DNA of 64,000 bases from Colias croceus (taxonomy: Eukaryota > Arthropoda > Insecta > Lepidoptera > Pieridae), in contig NC_059555.1 in the NCBI RefSeq assembly GCF_905220415.1, forward strand, positions 8,362,001 to 8,426,000, written 5' to 3'. Of this stretch, positions 35,240 through 45,700 are shown piece by piece. Made by a program: the position numbers and the translations under genes. The notes under the pieces are model-generated. The model ran no database searches. It saw only the letters and a list, made by a program, of their open reading frames with translations, and was not told the origin of the DNA. Position 1 is the stretch's first letter. Each line of letters begins with the position of its first letter.

Positions 35240-37207
35240 TAAATAATTAATTGCAAGCGAAATTTGTATGGGGAATCAAAGCTTCCCCATACGTCCGCTA
35301 GGGGCGCTGTTCGATTTCCCATACTAATTCGGCTGTGACGCAAACGCGATAGTAACGTTTCGTACTCGATGAAAACTCGCACTAGGCACACTGGGAAGTC
35401 ATAAAATTAATTTGGGCATGTTTCAATCGTGTAATGAAATCAACATTTTAAATATCACTTTTTTTTTACAATCTTTTTTGAGTGTTTTCAGTTAACATGA
35501 AGATGTTCTTGTGATGTGAGACTCCAATAATATTAAAATTATTCTATTGATCACTTTTTTATTGTTTTACGTGATGTGAGATTCCTTTTTTTATAAAATA
35601 ACTTAAAACTTGGCCGAGTACATGAATTTGAAAAGACAAATATTATATTGGTTAATTTTTATTGGTGTGCGTACATGTTTTAGATTAATACATCATCACG
35701 CTGAATTTATGTAGCATTAAACTCGAACGGTGCTAGGTTAAATTGATTTTCCAAACACAATAGTCTTCAGTCTAAACTAAGTCTCAACAGAGCTGTCTAG
35801 CTATGTGTTATAAATTTACACGTAGATAGGATTGGAATTGATCAGTCCACGTTCCAATAGGTAAACATCGATCCATTTATCTTTCACTATAGCGAAGTAA
35901 TATATAAAACCCATGAATACGCGCGTTTGTTTACTGTATAAAAAATCTCCTAAGTCCTCTAAGTTAGGTGTAAATATGTATATAGGGATACGAGTAGCGG
36001 TAAATTCGAGAGACCTTTCCTCAACGGCTTATTCGCGTATAATTTGTGATGTATAAAAATGAACATTCAAAAAAAATCCCAAAAAAAGATGTCGGGAAGG
36101 GCCTAAACAGCCGCCAGCACGTTCGCGAAGAGTCGCCAACGCGCTGCGGCCGGTGTTGTTTAATTTTTTCAGTTTTTTTTTTATTTTGTCAAACTTTTTG
36201 TTTTTCTTTTAAGAATTTTATTGAAGCGTGCGTGCGTCCACCGCGTGTTTGTTGTGTGTGAGATATTCTACGTGTAGTGTTGTCTGTTACGCGATTGTAT
36301 GGATTATATTTTATCGATGTCGATGAGAGCGGTCCGCGAGTGCGGGGCGGTTGTTGTGTCTGACCGTTGTGTAGACGAATGCGGTTGTGTACGAGTGATT
36401 GATTATCGAGAAATATACTCAAGACGAAGCATTTTGCGCTTGTCGCCGGGTCTCTTATATGTAGGGGGGGAGGGGGGGCGAAGGCAACGACTTCGGTGCC
36501 TTCTGGCTAACATTTGAGTTTGCTCACTTCACCTGTCTAACGTCAATTGAAACGGAACTGAATGTATGTACCGTGATTATATTGTGTATGTGCGGATTGT
36601 ATTCGTGACACTATGATAGGTTGTTACGGGAATTTCTACTGTATTTTTGTTAATAATAAAAAATAATAGCCTATTCGAAACTATGTGTACGAGCAAAAAC
36701 GAAATGTATCTTGTGAATTAATCGATAAGGAGACAATGTAACTTAGAAGAAATATAAAAATGTAATGTATGATTTAAAGTGAAACGAAATCAGGTGAAGT
36801 GGTTATGTTAAGGTCTTGCATACTATAGCCGAGTCGATGATAATGTTAGACGAATCCAATTATTTACATTAAGCTACTGTTTTGAAGAATCGAATGGATA
36901 ATATTTATCCCCTAATGTAAAATGTATATGCAAGGATATGTGCATAGATTGTAAACATTGCGATTAAATAGAAACATTTAGTAGCAAGCTTGCTTCCAAA
37001 TAATTATCTATCTTGATCAAAACTGGAGATATAAAAATATATTTATTATTCTGTATATTTTCGAACATCAGTAGCGAGAGAGTTTGCTATTTTATTGTGA
37101 CATTTATTCGCAGAACTGAATGCAAACGAAGCATTCCCAATAAAGTTTTGATATACTATATAAAACGCTCGATGGTAATGCTGCAGTGACACGGCCCGAC
37201 ATTTACT

Positions 37208-37354
37208 GTCCTACCACAAAAAACTTTAGACAGGGTTTAACTTTAAGCGCGGGTTCTCTTTAATCTGGTTTTGTCGTATCACATAGACAACTATTAAAGT
37301 GACAGATCCCGGGTTTAAAGTTAAACTGCGTTTAAATTGTTTTGTGGTACGACC
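37208..37354. mobile_element. MITE with about 48-bp imperfect inverted ends
   Basis: CCTACCACAAAAAACTTTAG...GGGTTTAACTTTAA at the left is inverted at the right (TTTAAAGTTAAACTG...TTTTGTGGTACG). Non-coding. Confidence 0.6.
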
Positions 37355-38041
37355 ATTATTTTCGCAAATTGATTTCGTAATGATTTTTGAACGGTCATGA
37401 CGACCCGATGCCAAACGCGCGCTATGTCACTGCGCCATTACATGAATAAATTATTTAATTTTGAACGAAAAATAACTTGTGCCTTGAAATGTCAACGTTG
37501 TTAGTCATTTCATTTGAAACGTAAACACCACTGCACATGTGCGCAATGAAGCGATCCACGGATTGCGAATTGTACAGCTTTTTTTATTTTTGTACCTGAT
37601 ATGGCACTATATTTTGCGAGCGTAGGTAACGGGCTGCGGCCAGCGGCCCAGTTCGTGTCGTTTCACGCGATTTTCTTTAATTAAACTGAAAATACGCGTC
37701 AGACGCCGAACTGTATTAGTTAATGCCTTACAACTTGTCGCCCCGCGGGGCAGAGGTGTTACCAACTGTCCATGTCCTCGACGAAGAACCTTCTCGAAGC
37801 GAACAAGAATGAATATTATTTAAATTTGTTTTGTCAGATCTGAAGAGTAGGAACGAGCAGGTTCTACGGCCGGGGTTTCAAAGACTGAATGTCGGGTGTG
37901 CGAGGTTTTATATGAAGCGATGGGAAATGTAACGTATGCTTAGACACGGCTTGAGTGTTCGCTTGTTTTGTAAGGGAGCTCCCGTGTCGCCGGCGGACAC
38001 GTGTTGTTGGCCGACGCGTACAGCTGCGTCGGATATTTTTC

Positions 38042-38047
38042 AATAAA
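38042..38047 (+). terminator. Candidate distal polyadenylation signal
   Basis: AATAAA followed within 20 bp by TGTGTTTTG and more T/G-rich sequence, the last such signal before the LINE. Confidence 0.35.
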
Positions 38048-38327
38048 AAACGTAAAAAAATGTGTTTTGAACACAACAATATGGTGTTTTTATTTGACCC
38101 TTAATGTTTTTAGACTTCTACAATTAAGATATCAAAGTTAGATAGGCACATTATAAGAGTCATTTTTAGATAATTTCTGACAATCAAAATTTCATGTAAA
38201 TGGGAAAAAGTAGGAAACAAATTACGAAAACAAAAAAGAGTTATAAGTATGGATAATTTATTTCATAATAATTCATTTATGTAATACACTACATCAACTA
38301 CGAAACCAAACAGTATTTGTTACACAG

Positions 38328-38657
38328 GTGCAACACAATCCTTACTTAAACGAAAAATTAATTAATTATCACTTAAAAACTATAATATCTAATTATAAAA
38401 AATGTAAATACCTAAAAATACACACATCACTATATTATGAGACTATTAAAAAATTAAGCTATCATGCACATTATCTAATAAATTTAACCTATACATTGAA
38501 TACTGAAATTGACCACTTACACTTCTGCACATTTCAATCAAACAAAAAAAATAAAACAATCCCACACAAAACAATCCAAACTAAAATAACTAACTACTAT
38601 AAAATATTAGGCAATAATACCAATATGAATAAAACATTTTTTCGTAGAGCAAAATAA
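38328..38657 (+). CDS. Short ORF before LINE ORF2, possible ORF1 remnant
   Basis: 109 codons, Asn/Lys/Tyr-rich, ending 68 bp before the first ATG of ORF2 and overlapping the ORF2 frame (which is open from 38629). No domain recognised. It shares the A-rich strand bias of the LINE, so it may be a truncated ORF1, but it may equally be chance. Confidence 0.3.
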   Translation: MQHNPYLNEKLINYHLKTIISNYKKCKYLKIHTSLYYETIKKLSYHAHYLINLTYTLNTEIDHLHFCTFQSNKKNKTIPHKTIQTKITNYYKILGNNTNMNKTFFRRAK

Positions 38658-38724
38658 ATATGCCAAACTTACAATAATTCACCAAAATATAGCCGGACTT
38701 CTCAGTAAACAAGAACAAATTGAG

Positions 38725-41526
38725 ATGGCTTTATCTAACTTACATAATGATTTAGGTGATATTGACATAATTTGCTTCACAGAAACCTTCCTGAAACATG
38801 GATCAGAACCAAATGTGAGAATAAGTAATTATAGACTAGTTTCATACTTCTCTCGGCCAAACCAACGCCGTGGTGGATCTTGCATTTTAATTAAAAATAA
38901 CCTCAAATACAATCTCATCGATAACCTCATTCCCCCCACACTTCTTCAATTTGAATACTGTGCCGTTGAAATAATTAAATTTAACCTCATAATAATTTGT
39001 ATATATAGAACACCTACACCAGACGTATCTACATTTTTATACAACTTTGAACATTTATTAAGTAAAATTTGTAAAAAAAACAATAAAAAAGTTATTATCT
39101 GCGGTGATTGGAATATAGATACACTGAAAAATACAAAAAAAGCTAATGATCTTCAATCTATTCTCAGTAACAACAATCTAAATAACCATATACAAGTACC
39201 TACACGTAAAAACGCCTCTCTTGACCTTATAGTAAGCAACATACCAGGGGCCCAATCGGGTCTACACTATTTAACACTTTCAGATCACGAGACAGCACAG
39301 TCACTTTCAATAAATCTAGAAATTAACAAACAAATAAAAGACAACCCCACTTTTTATTATAAAAACATACGAGATCATAGTAAGGAAAATATTGCAAAAT
39401 TCATAGATAGTATCTCAAATTTATCGTTTTCTGAAGTATATAACTATCATACAACCAATGAAGCGTTTAACAATTTCCATGACACGATTACATTATTTTA
39501 TGATCTTTGTTTTCCCATACTTAAAATAAAACATACATGCAAACACATAAAAAACCAAAAATTAACTAAAGGTATTAAAAAATGTTGTATAAAAAAAAGG
39601 ATTCTATATTTAAAATATCACCAATGTAAACATAATAAAAAACATAACAAATATATTTACGATAGATATAATTATATACTCAAAAAATGTATTAACAAAG
39701 CACAACAAATAAATAATCAACGATATATTCTTAATGCTAAAAATAAAAGTAAAGCTGCGTGGAATATTATTAATGGACATACGAATAACAATATATTTAA
39801 GACCGAAATTGATAAGATTCACGTTGATGGCAAAATGTATGCCAAACCAAACGAAATATGCGATCTATTTAACAACTACTTTACGTCATTATCATCACAA
39901 TCAAAAATTACAAACAAAACCAATGATAACTCTTACCCTAATCTCCCCCAAAATTCTAAAAGCATCTTTCTGTCACCGGTAAACGAAGAAGACATTTATA
40001 AAATATTAATGACGCTAAAAAACACTAACTCCGTTGGTTATGATAACATAGACACTAAAGTTTTAAAATTATCTGCAATTTACCTAATTACCCCTCTAAC
40101 ATACATAATTAATCTATCGCTGACTGAAGGAATATTTCCCAATAAATTAAAATTCTCAATTGTAAAGCCACTCTACAAAAAAGGATTAAAAACAGAAATG
40201 AGCAACTACCGACCAATTACTCTAATTCCCATATTATCAAAAGTCTTTGAGAAAGTTATGTTTCAGAAAATTGAGAATTTCTTTACATCTTGCAATATCC
40301 TTAAAAAAGAACAATTCGGATTTAAAAAAGATAGCTCCACCACCGTAGCATGCTTTTCATTAATAAAACAAATTACAGAATGCCTTAATAATAAAAAACT
40401 CATTAGTTGTGTATTCCTGGACATGACAAAAGCTTTTGATTTTGTCTGTCACAAAACACTGCTGTCTAAGTTGTCGTGCTATGGAATAAGAGGTAACGCC
40501 TATAATTGGATTAAAAGCTATCTAGAAAATAGACTACAGTGCGTGGAAATCACTAAAACCATTAAATCCCACCAAAAATCATACAGGTCTACATATACAT
40601 GCAACAATTATGGTACACCACAAGGCAGCATATTAGCCCCCCTCTTATTTTTGGTATACATTAACGACCTACCAGACGCAATAAACGTAGACAGTATACT
40701 TTTCGCAGACGACACTACGCTTATAATAAAAAGTAAAAATAAGGAAGACTTAAAAAGGGATACAATTAAAGCTCTAGACGACGCTATACAATGGTTAAAA
40801 CTAAATAATCTCCAAATTAATATGACTAAAACAAATATAATTAATTTCCAATCATACAATACAAACTTACAACTTGACATAAAATACAAAAATAATCAAC
40901 TGACTACTGTTAATGAATGTGTATTTTTGGGTATAACACTAGACAAATTCTGTAACTGGAAACCACACATTGCAAAAATTATAAATAAATTAGATCGTTT
41001 TGTGTATGTGTTAAGAAAATTAAAACAGACAATTAATTTAGATGTCGCCATGATCGCTTATCACGCATACGTATCATCGGTACTTAGATACGGTTTAATA
41101 ATATGGGGTAACTCTGTAGCAATACAATCAATATTTAAAATACAAAAAAAATGTATTAGAGCAATGTGTGGAGTCCATTTTATGGATAGCTGTAAGCCAC
41201 TATTTAAAAAATTGAAAATCTTGCCTTTGCCATGTCTGTACATTTTGGAAATATGTTTATTCGTTAAAAGAAATATTAGCTTCTTTGATAAATATGAAAA
41301 AACAAATACCACACGACATAGAGAAAGATTGCGCTTACCGAAAATCCGCCTTGCGCTATATAGAAACAATGCGTATTGCATGGCAATCACTATTTTCAAT
41401 CACTTACCAATAAAAATTAGGGAACTGACATCGAATATTTTTAAAAATAAAGTATATAGACTGCTACAAGCCAAAAATTATTATAGTGTTAAGGAATACT
41501 TGAACGATAATGACATTAATGCATGA
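38725..41526 (+). CDS. LINE ORF2: endonuclease-reverse transcriptase
   Basis: This 933-codon frame copies element RNA into nicked genomic DNA (target-primed reverse transcription). The AP-endonuclease domain occupies residues 1-190 with TE (19-20), YRTP (94-97), GDWN (127-130), LDLIV (167-171) and SDH (186-188). The reverse transcriptase spans about 470-760 with NYRPITL (494-500), the first catalytic Asp in FLDMTKAFD (D566), GTPQGSILAPLLF (630-642) and FADD (660-663). All three catalytic Asp are present and no stop or frameshift was seen. The frame is open upstream to 38629 and there encodes LTIIHQNIAGLLSK, the true endonuclease start, without any ATG. Initiation may therefore be coupled to, or shifted from, the upstream ORF. 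Confidence 0.95.
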   Translation: MALSNLHNDLGDIDIICFTETFLKHGSEPNVRISNYRLVSYFSRPNQRRGGSCILIKNNLKYNLIDNLIPPTLLQFEYCAVEIIKFNLIIICIYRTPTPDVSTFLYNFEHLLSKICKKNNKKVIICGDWNIDTLKNTKKANDLQSILSNNNLNNHIQVPTRKNASLDLIVSNIPGAQSGLHYLTLSDHETAQSLSINLEINKQIKDNPTFYYKNIRDHSKENIAKFIDSISNLSFSEVYNYHTTNEAFNNFHDTITLFYDLCFPILKIKHTCKHIKNQKLTKGIKKCCIKKRILYLKYHQCKHNKKHNKYIYDRYNYILKKCINKAQQINNQRYILNAKNKSKAAWNIINGHTNNNIFKTEIDKIHVDGKMYAKPNEICDLFNNYFTSLSSQSKITNKTNDNSYPNLPQNSKSIFLSPVNEEDIYKILMTLKNTNSVGYDNIDTKVLKLSAIYLITPLTYIINLSLTEGIFPNKLKFSIVKPLYKKGLKTEMSNYRPITLIPILSKVFEKVMFQKIENFFTSCNILKKEQFGFKKDSSTTVACFSLIKQITECLNNKKLISCVFLDMTKAFDFVCHKTLLSKLSCYGIRGNAYNWIKSYLENRLQCVEITKTIKSHQKSYRSTYTCNNYGTPQGSILAPLLFLVYINDLPDAINVDSILFADDTTLIIKSKNKEDLKRDTIKALDDAIQWLKLNNLQINMTKTNIINFQSYNTNLQLDIKYKNNQLTTVNECVFLGITLDKFCNWKPHIAKIINKLDRFVYVLRKLKQTINLDVAMIAYHAYVSSVLRYGLIIWGNSVAIQSIFKIQKKCIRAMCGVHFMDSCKPLFKKLKILPLPCLYILEICLFVKRNISFFDKYEKTNTTRHRERLRLPKIRLALYRNNAYCMAITIFNHLPIKIRELTSNIFKNKVYRLLQAKNYYSVKEYLNDNDINA

Positions 41527-42096
41527 GTTACCTATAATTTAATTTAATTGTAATTTTGTATGTATTTTGTAATTTATTATCTTTTTTTTTAGTTGATTGA
41601 ATGTATTAATGTGTACCTATATTATTGATAATTTTATTTGTACCTTCAAAAATTTTTGCACGCCATTTACAATGGCAGTATATGTGATATAAATATTGTA
41701 TATTAACACCTTTGTATAACCATATACGTGCAAATAAACAAATTTGATTTGATTTGATTTGATTTGATTTAAATAACAGTAGATTATTCTTATAATTTAA
41801 TGTTTTATTAACAATTGCCATGCAAGTGACCATAACTGCAGTAAATAATACAATAATAACTTGGATAAGACAAGACTAGAAGCCGGGTATGTACTACTAA
41901 TTATTAATTTTATATAAAGTAGACTTTCTGAAAATTGCTTAATATATTTTTTATTTATTTATTTAGCACTTATTATTCCATGACATTTCAACCCAATTTA
42001 CAACGAAGTTACACTTAGAAGATATTAATAATATAATTCGGATAAATGTCCTGGGCCCCTTTCGGGTATAGGCCTCCTCCAACTGTCCCTGTTTAA

Positions 42097-42257
42097 TATA
42101 CAGGGTGTCCCAAAAAGTAGGTGAAAAATTAAAAAAAAACGTCATAACTCCGAAAATACGAAAAATCACATAACATACATGGGGGTGATTCGGATAGCCC
42201 TCTAGGTCCTCTACCTCCCAGCTTCCGTTCATCACTACTTTTTGGGACACCCTGTAT
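42097..42257. mobile_element. Tc1/mariner-like MITE
   Basis: TACAGGGTGTCCCAAAAAGT at the left end is exactly inverted at the right (ACTTTTTGGGACACCCTGTA), with TA at both borders. About 160 bp, no ORF. A single related end lies near 3400-3415. Confidence 0.75.
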
Positions 42258-42792
42258 AATGACACATAAATAAAGTCTTGCTATGTCCATGTGTTTAGAA
42301 GACAGACTGCACTAGTAGTAATGATACAAAAGAGATGGGGGTAGAATAAATAAATTAATAAATCTCAAGGAAAGAATACAATTCCTTATGATTATAAATA
42401 ATGAAAATACAATATTAATGATATTTGTCTTAAAGGTGATCCTAACCACAAATAGTTACACAGAATGAAGATAAAAAACGCATAAACGGAATGTTAAACA
42501 TCTTTTTCATCACCAATCATCTTGATTTAGATCCAAGTTCACATTAATCAGTTCATATTTTTGAAGTTATACTTCTTTTGGCGCGATGGAGAAAAATGAT
42601 GAGAGTGAATTTTTACGATGCGCGCGCACACCGACACCTAAATTTAACAGCATGAAGTTAGTTCTAGGTGGTATGAAAATTTATAACTACATATGTTCAA
42701 GTTGTATATTCTAGTATTTTTTTCCATACGCCAAAGAACTTACTCTTTTTTTTTCCAAATTGGACTTTAAACATAATACAATAAGGACCAAA

Positions 42793-45700
42793 TTACACAT
42801 TCCGTATATGCCGTGTATGCGTCCTAGCCACGCCTTGCATAGCAAACTTAATTTCTTCCATAAACGACGTCGAATTATGCACCGTAGTCCCTCCCAATAC
42901 AACTCTGACACCCGGATACGCTTGGTTTATCTGTTGAACGCATAAAGCCTCTTCATATGTGGCTCCACCTACAATGAATACGATAATTTCTTGTGGCCGT
43001 CTACTCGTGGATAGGTCTTCTCCCCCCACTAAGGGGTAGAGATTCTCTCGAAGCTTCCCTTTGATTAGGTCTTCTAAAGTGTCCTTTAGGAGCGGCGTGT
43101 GCTGGGTGTAAATGTTTTCTACCCCACTGAGGCCCTGGAAGAAAAATGGATATGTAAGTTTTGGTATGGCTGTGTAATCAGTTGATAGAAAGTTTTTATT
43201 TTCATTGCATGTTTTAATTTTTGGTTTCTCTTTTTATTATATTTTTAGATAATAAAAATGTCACTGTTTATTGCTCTTTGAGTTCAGATTGTGTATAAGT
43301 AATGTTTTTTAAAGCGCTAGTAAAATTTTAATTTATTTATTTTTGTAAATAGAAGGAATAAATTGGAGCAACTATGAAAATCAGAAAAATAACCAGAGAT
43401 ATTAATTTATAATAGTAATGAACAATGCAATTAAGATTGAAGACGCTACGACCTATTTCTCCTACAAATTAGCCATTTACAAAACCATTTCTAGGGTACC
43501 TATTGGTTAAAATTTACCTTAAAAAGCCGCTTAGTGATCTTAGTAGCGTCCTGCAAGCCAAACAGATCACTTTGCCTTGCATGTGCCCCGCCATACTCCA
43601 AGCCGAGTACTGGTATAGTCACATCCCCACTTGTGCTGCGCGTGCGCAACATTTCCAACAGACTCGCAAGCGCATTGCTCGCGTGTTTCTCGTATCGCAG
43701 CGCGTAGATCGAGACCAGCTTGATGAGGTCCGAGTCGGATATCTTGTCGTTCGTGAATAGGGCTTTTATGCGCTGAAAGAAAAGGTGTGGTGAGAATGGT
43801 GAATAAAATATAACTAAAGATATATTACTTGGTCTTGTATCTATTGTTCAATTAATAATAAATTATTTAAATGTTATTTGTGTAAGAATTCATGTGCATT
43901 TTAATGCTTAACACTTTGTCTAAAAATTGTAAAAAACTTGTCACAGAATAAATATTTTAGTTTTTCTTTTTTTATTACGGAACAAAATCTAGAAACTTGT
44001 TATCAAAAAAATTTGATTATTTTGAGATTTGTCCCATAATTGAATTATTATAACATATCATAATTAACCAAGTACCTCTTATAAATTAAAAAAAAATCAC
44101 CACCAATACCAGCGCGTTTAAAATTGGTTTATTATATTAAAAATATTGAATGTTTTTTATTCATTTTGCAAAACAAAAACATCAGTTCAGTCACATTAGT
44201 CTTAAGCAAATAGCAATTAAATACCTGCAGATGCTTCTGATGATCAGCCTGGCAGACGAGCTCCTGCTCCAGCTCGGAGACCAGCAGCAGCTCGCGCTTC
44301 GCCACACAACTCGACAGCTCCCCCACCACCGTCACGTGTTTGGTCACTGTGCCGCACATTTTCTGATCCAAACATCTTAATATATATAAATCTCGTGTCA
44401 CAATGTCCTCAATGGACTCCTAAACCACTTAACCGATTATAATAAAATTCGCACACCATGTGCAGTTAGATCCAACTTGAGAGATAGAATAGTTTAAATC
44501 TCAAATCGTTTTAGAGAATGCGGGCGAAGCCGCGGGCGGTAAGCTAGTATTTAATAAATAGTGGCAGGTAAATAAATAAATAAGAAAAAAAGGGTGCGTG
44601 TACTAGTGTACACACGTAAGAAATTCTTTATGACCTTATTTTTCGAAAAATAATTTACTATATGCAACTTTACAGAAATACGTCGAATCACGCGTGATAG
44701 GGATAAGAAAAAGATGGCGCGTAACGGAAAAATGTTACACAAAATTTTTTTCCAACCCCGATAAAGATGTTTCACTTCAATAAATAAATATTTCAGGACA
44801 ATTTTCACACACGGCATGATTTGCTAAGCTTTCTCTTGTGTTATGAAAACCAGATGGCTGATAAACATACATATAATATATTGTCGAAATAATAGCTTAA
44901 AATTGAATGAAGAATGGTTTTTATGGTGTGTGAAATAATAAAACGGAGTTGACAGTTTTTTAAAAGAATATAAACTCTAAAGGGATACTGTAAGAAATAA
45001 ATAGTTTTATGAAAAATGGAATTTAAAGCGTAAGTATGCATGCATGAAGGTAAAGTAACAAATACACAGATTATTATTAATTTTTTTTAATATGTACTTA
45101 CTGAAAATACGATATATTTTTTTTTTGTAAATTGTAGGAAAGAATTACTTTCTTCATCATTTTTATTTATTTTTTTATAAATTCGTAACTAACCTTGAAA
45201 AGCGGATAAGTTTCCACAAAGTTCTTCATGTCAGCGATACTCTCGACCTTTTGATGGCTCTTGGCCTTCTTCTGGAACTCATCCATCAACGACTTGATGG
45301 TTTGACCGATCTCGCCGAAGTTGGCGTAGCGATTCTGTTAGAATATTTAAATATTCAAGTTTTTGTTCACAAATTTACAAAAAACGAAAAAATAATAACT
45401 TATATACTTAATCTTATGAATAATATTAAAATTTTGAATGAATATTTTTAAAATAAAATGAATTTAAATGAAATACTCATCCTCAAAAGTTATAGTGGAT
45501 GGTCCATGCAAATAACATCAAAAATGCAGAAATTAATTTAACCATTTTTTCTTCAGTGCAATCAACAATTGGCATAATATTATGTTTTAAGAATATGCTA
45601 AAGAAGGAATAATATTATTTTGGTATACGACCAATTTAAAGAGCTCTAAAAAGAATATCTGAAAAACTGCTGCTTCCATAGGTCAACTGAAAACTACATA

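Larger units (their letters stand above)
31360..38050 (+). other. Gene-free stretch: probable long Atx2 3'UTR and/or intergenic DNA
   Basis: No protein gene is supported in 6.7 kb. It contains a C-rich GC stretch (31365-31465), two degenerate tandem arrays (31485-31790, 31900-32140), a perfect X-box-like motif (32300-32313), a Helitron-like copy (35060-35239), a G7-A-G7 run (36464-36478) and a MITE (37208-37354). AATAAA signals at 33846-33851, 37139-37144 and 38042-38047 are possible ends; the last is followed by GT-rich sequence. How far the transcript runs cannot be told from sequence alone. Confidence 0.5.
38328..41770 (+). mobile_element. LINE (CR1/Jockey superfamily) with intact ORF2
   Basis: The element comprises a possible ORF1 remnant, ORF2, a short 3'UTR and a microsatellite-like tail (TTTGATTTGATTTGATT near 41742-41770), as in LINEs that end in short repeats rather than poly(A). 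Its coding strand is strikingly A-rich and T-poor. The 5' end is not defined; 38328 is only the start of the first ORF. It lies between the Atx2 3' region and the 3' end of Vps45. Confidence 0.85.
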
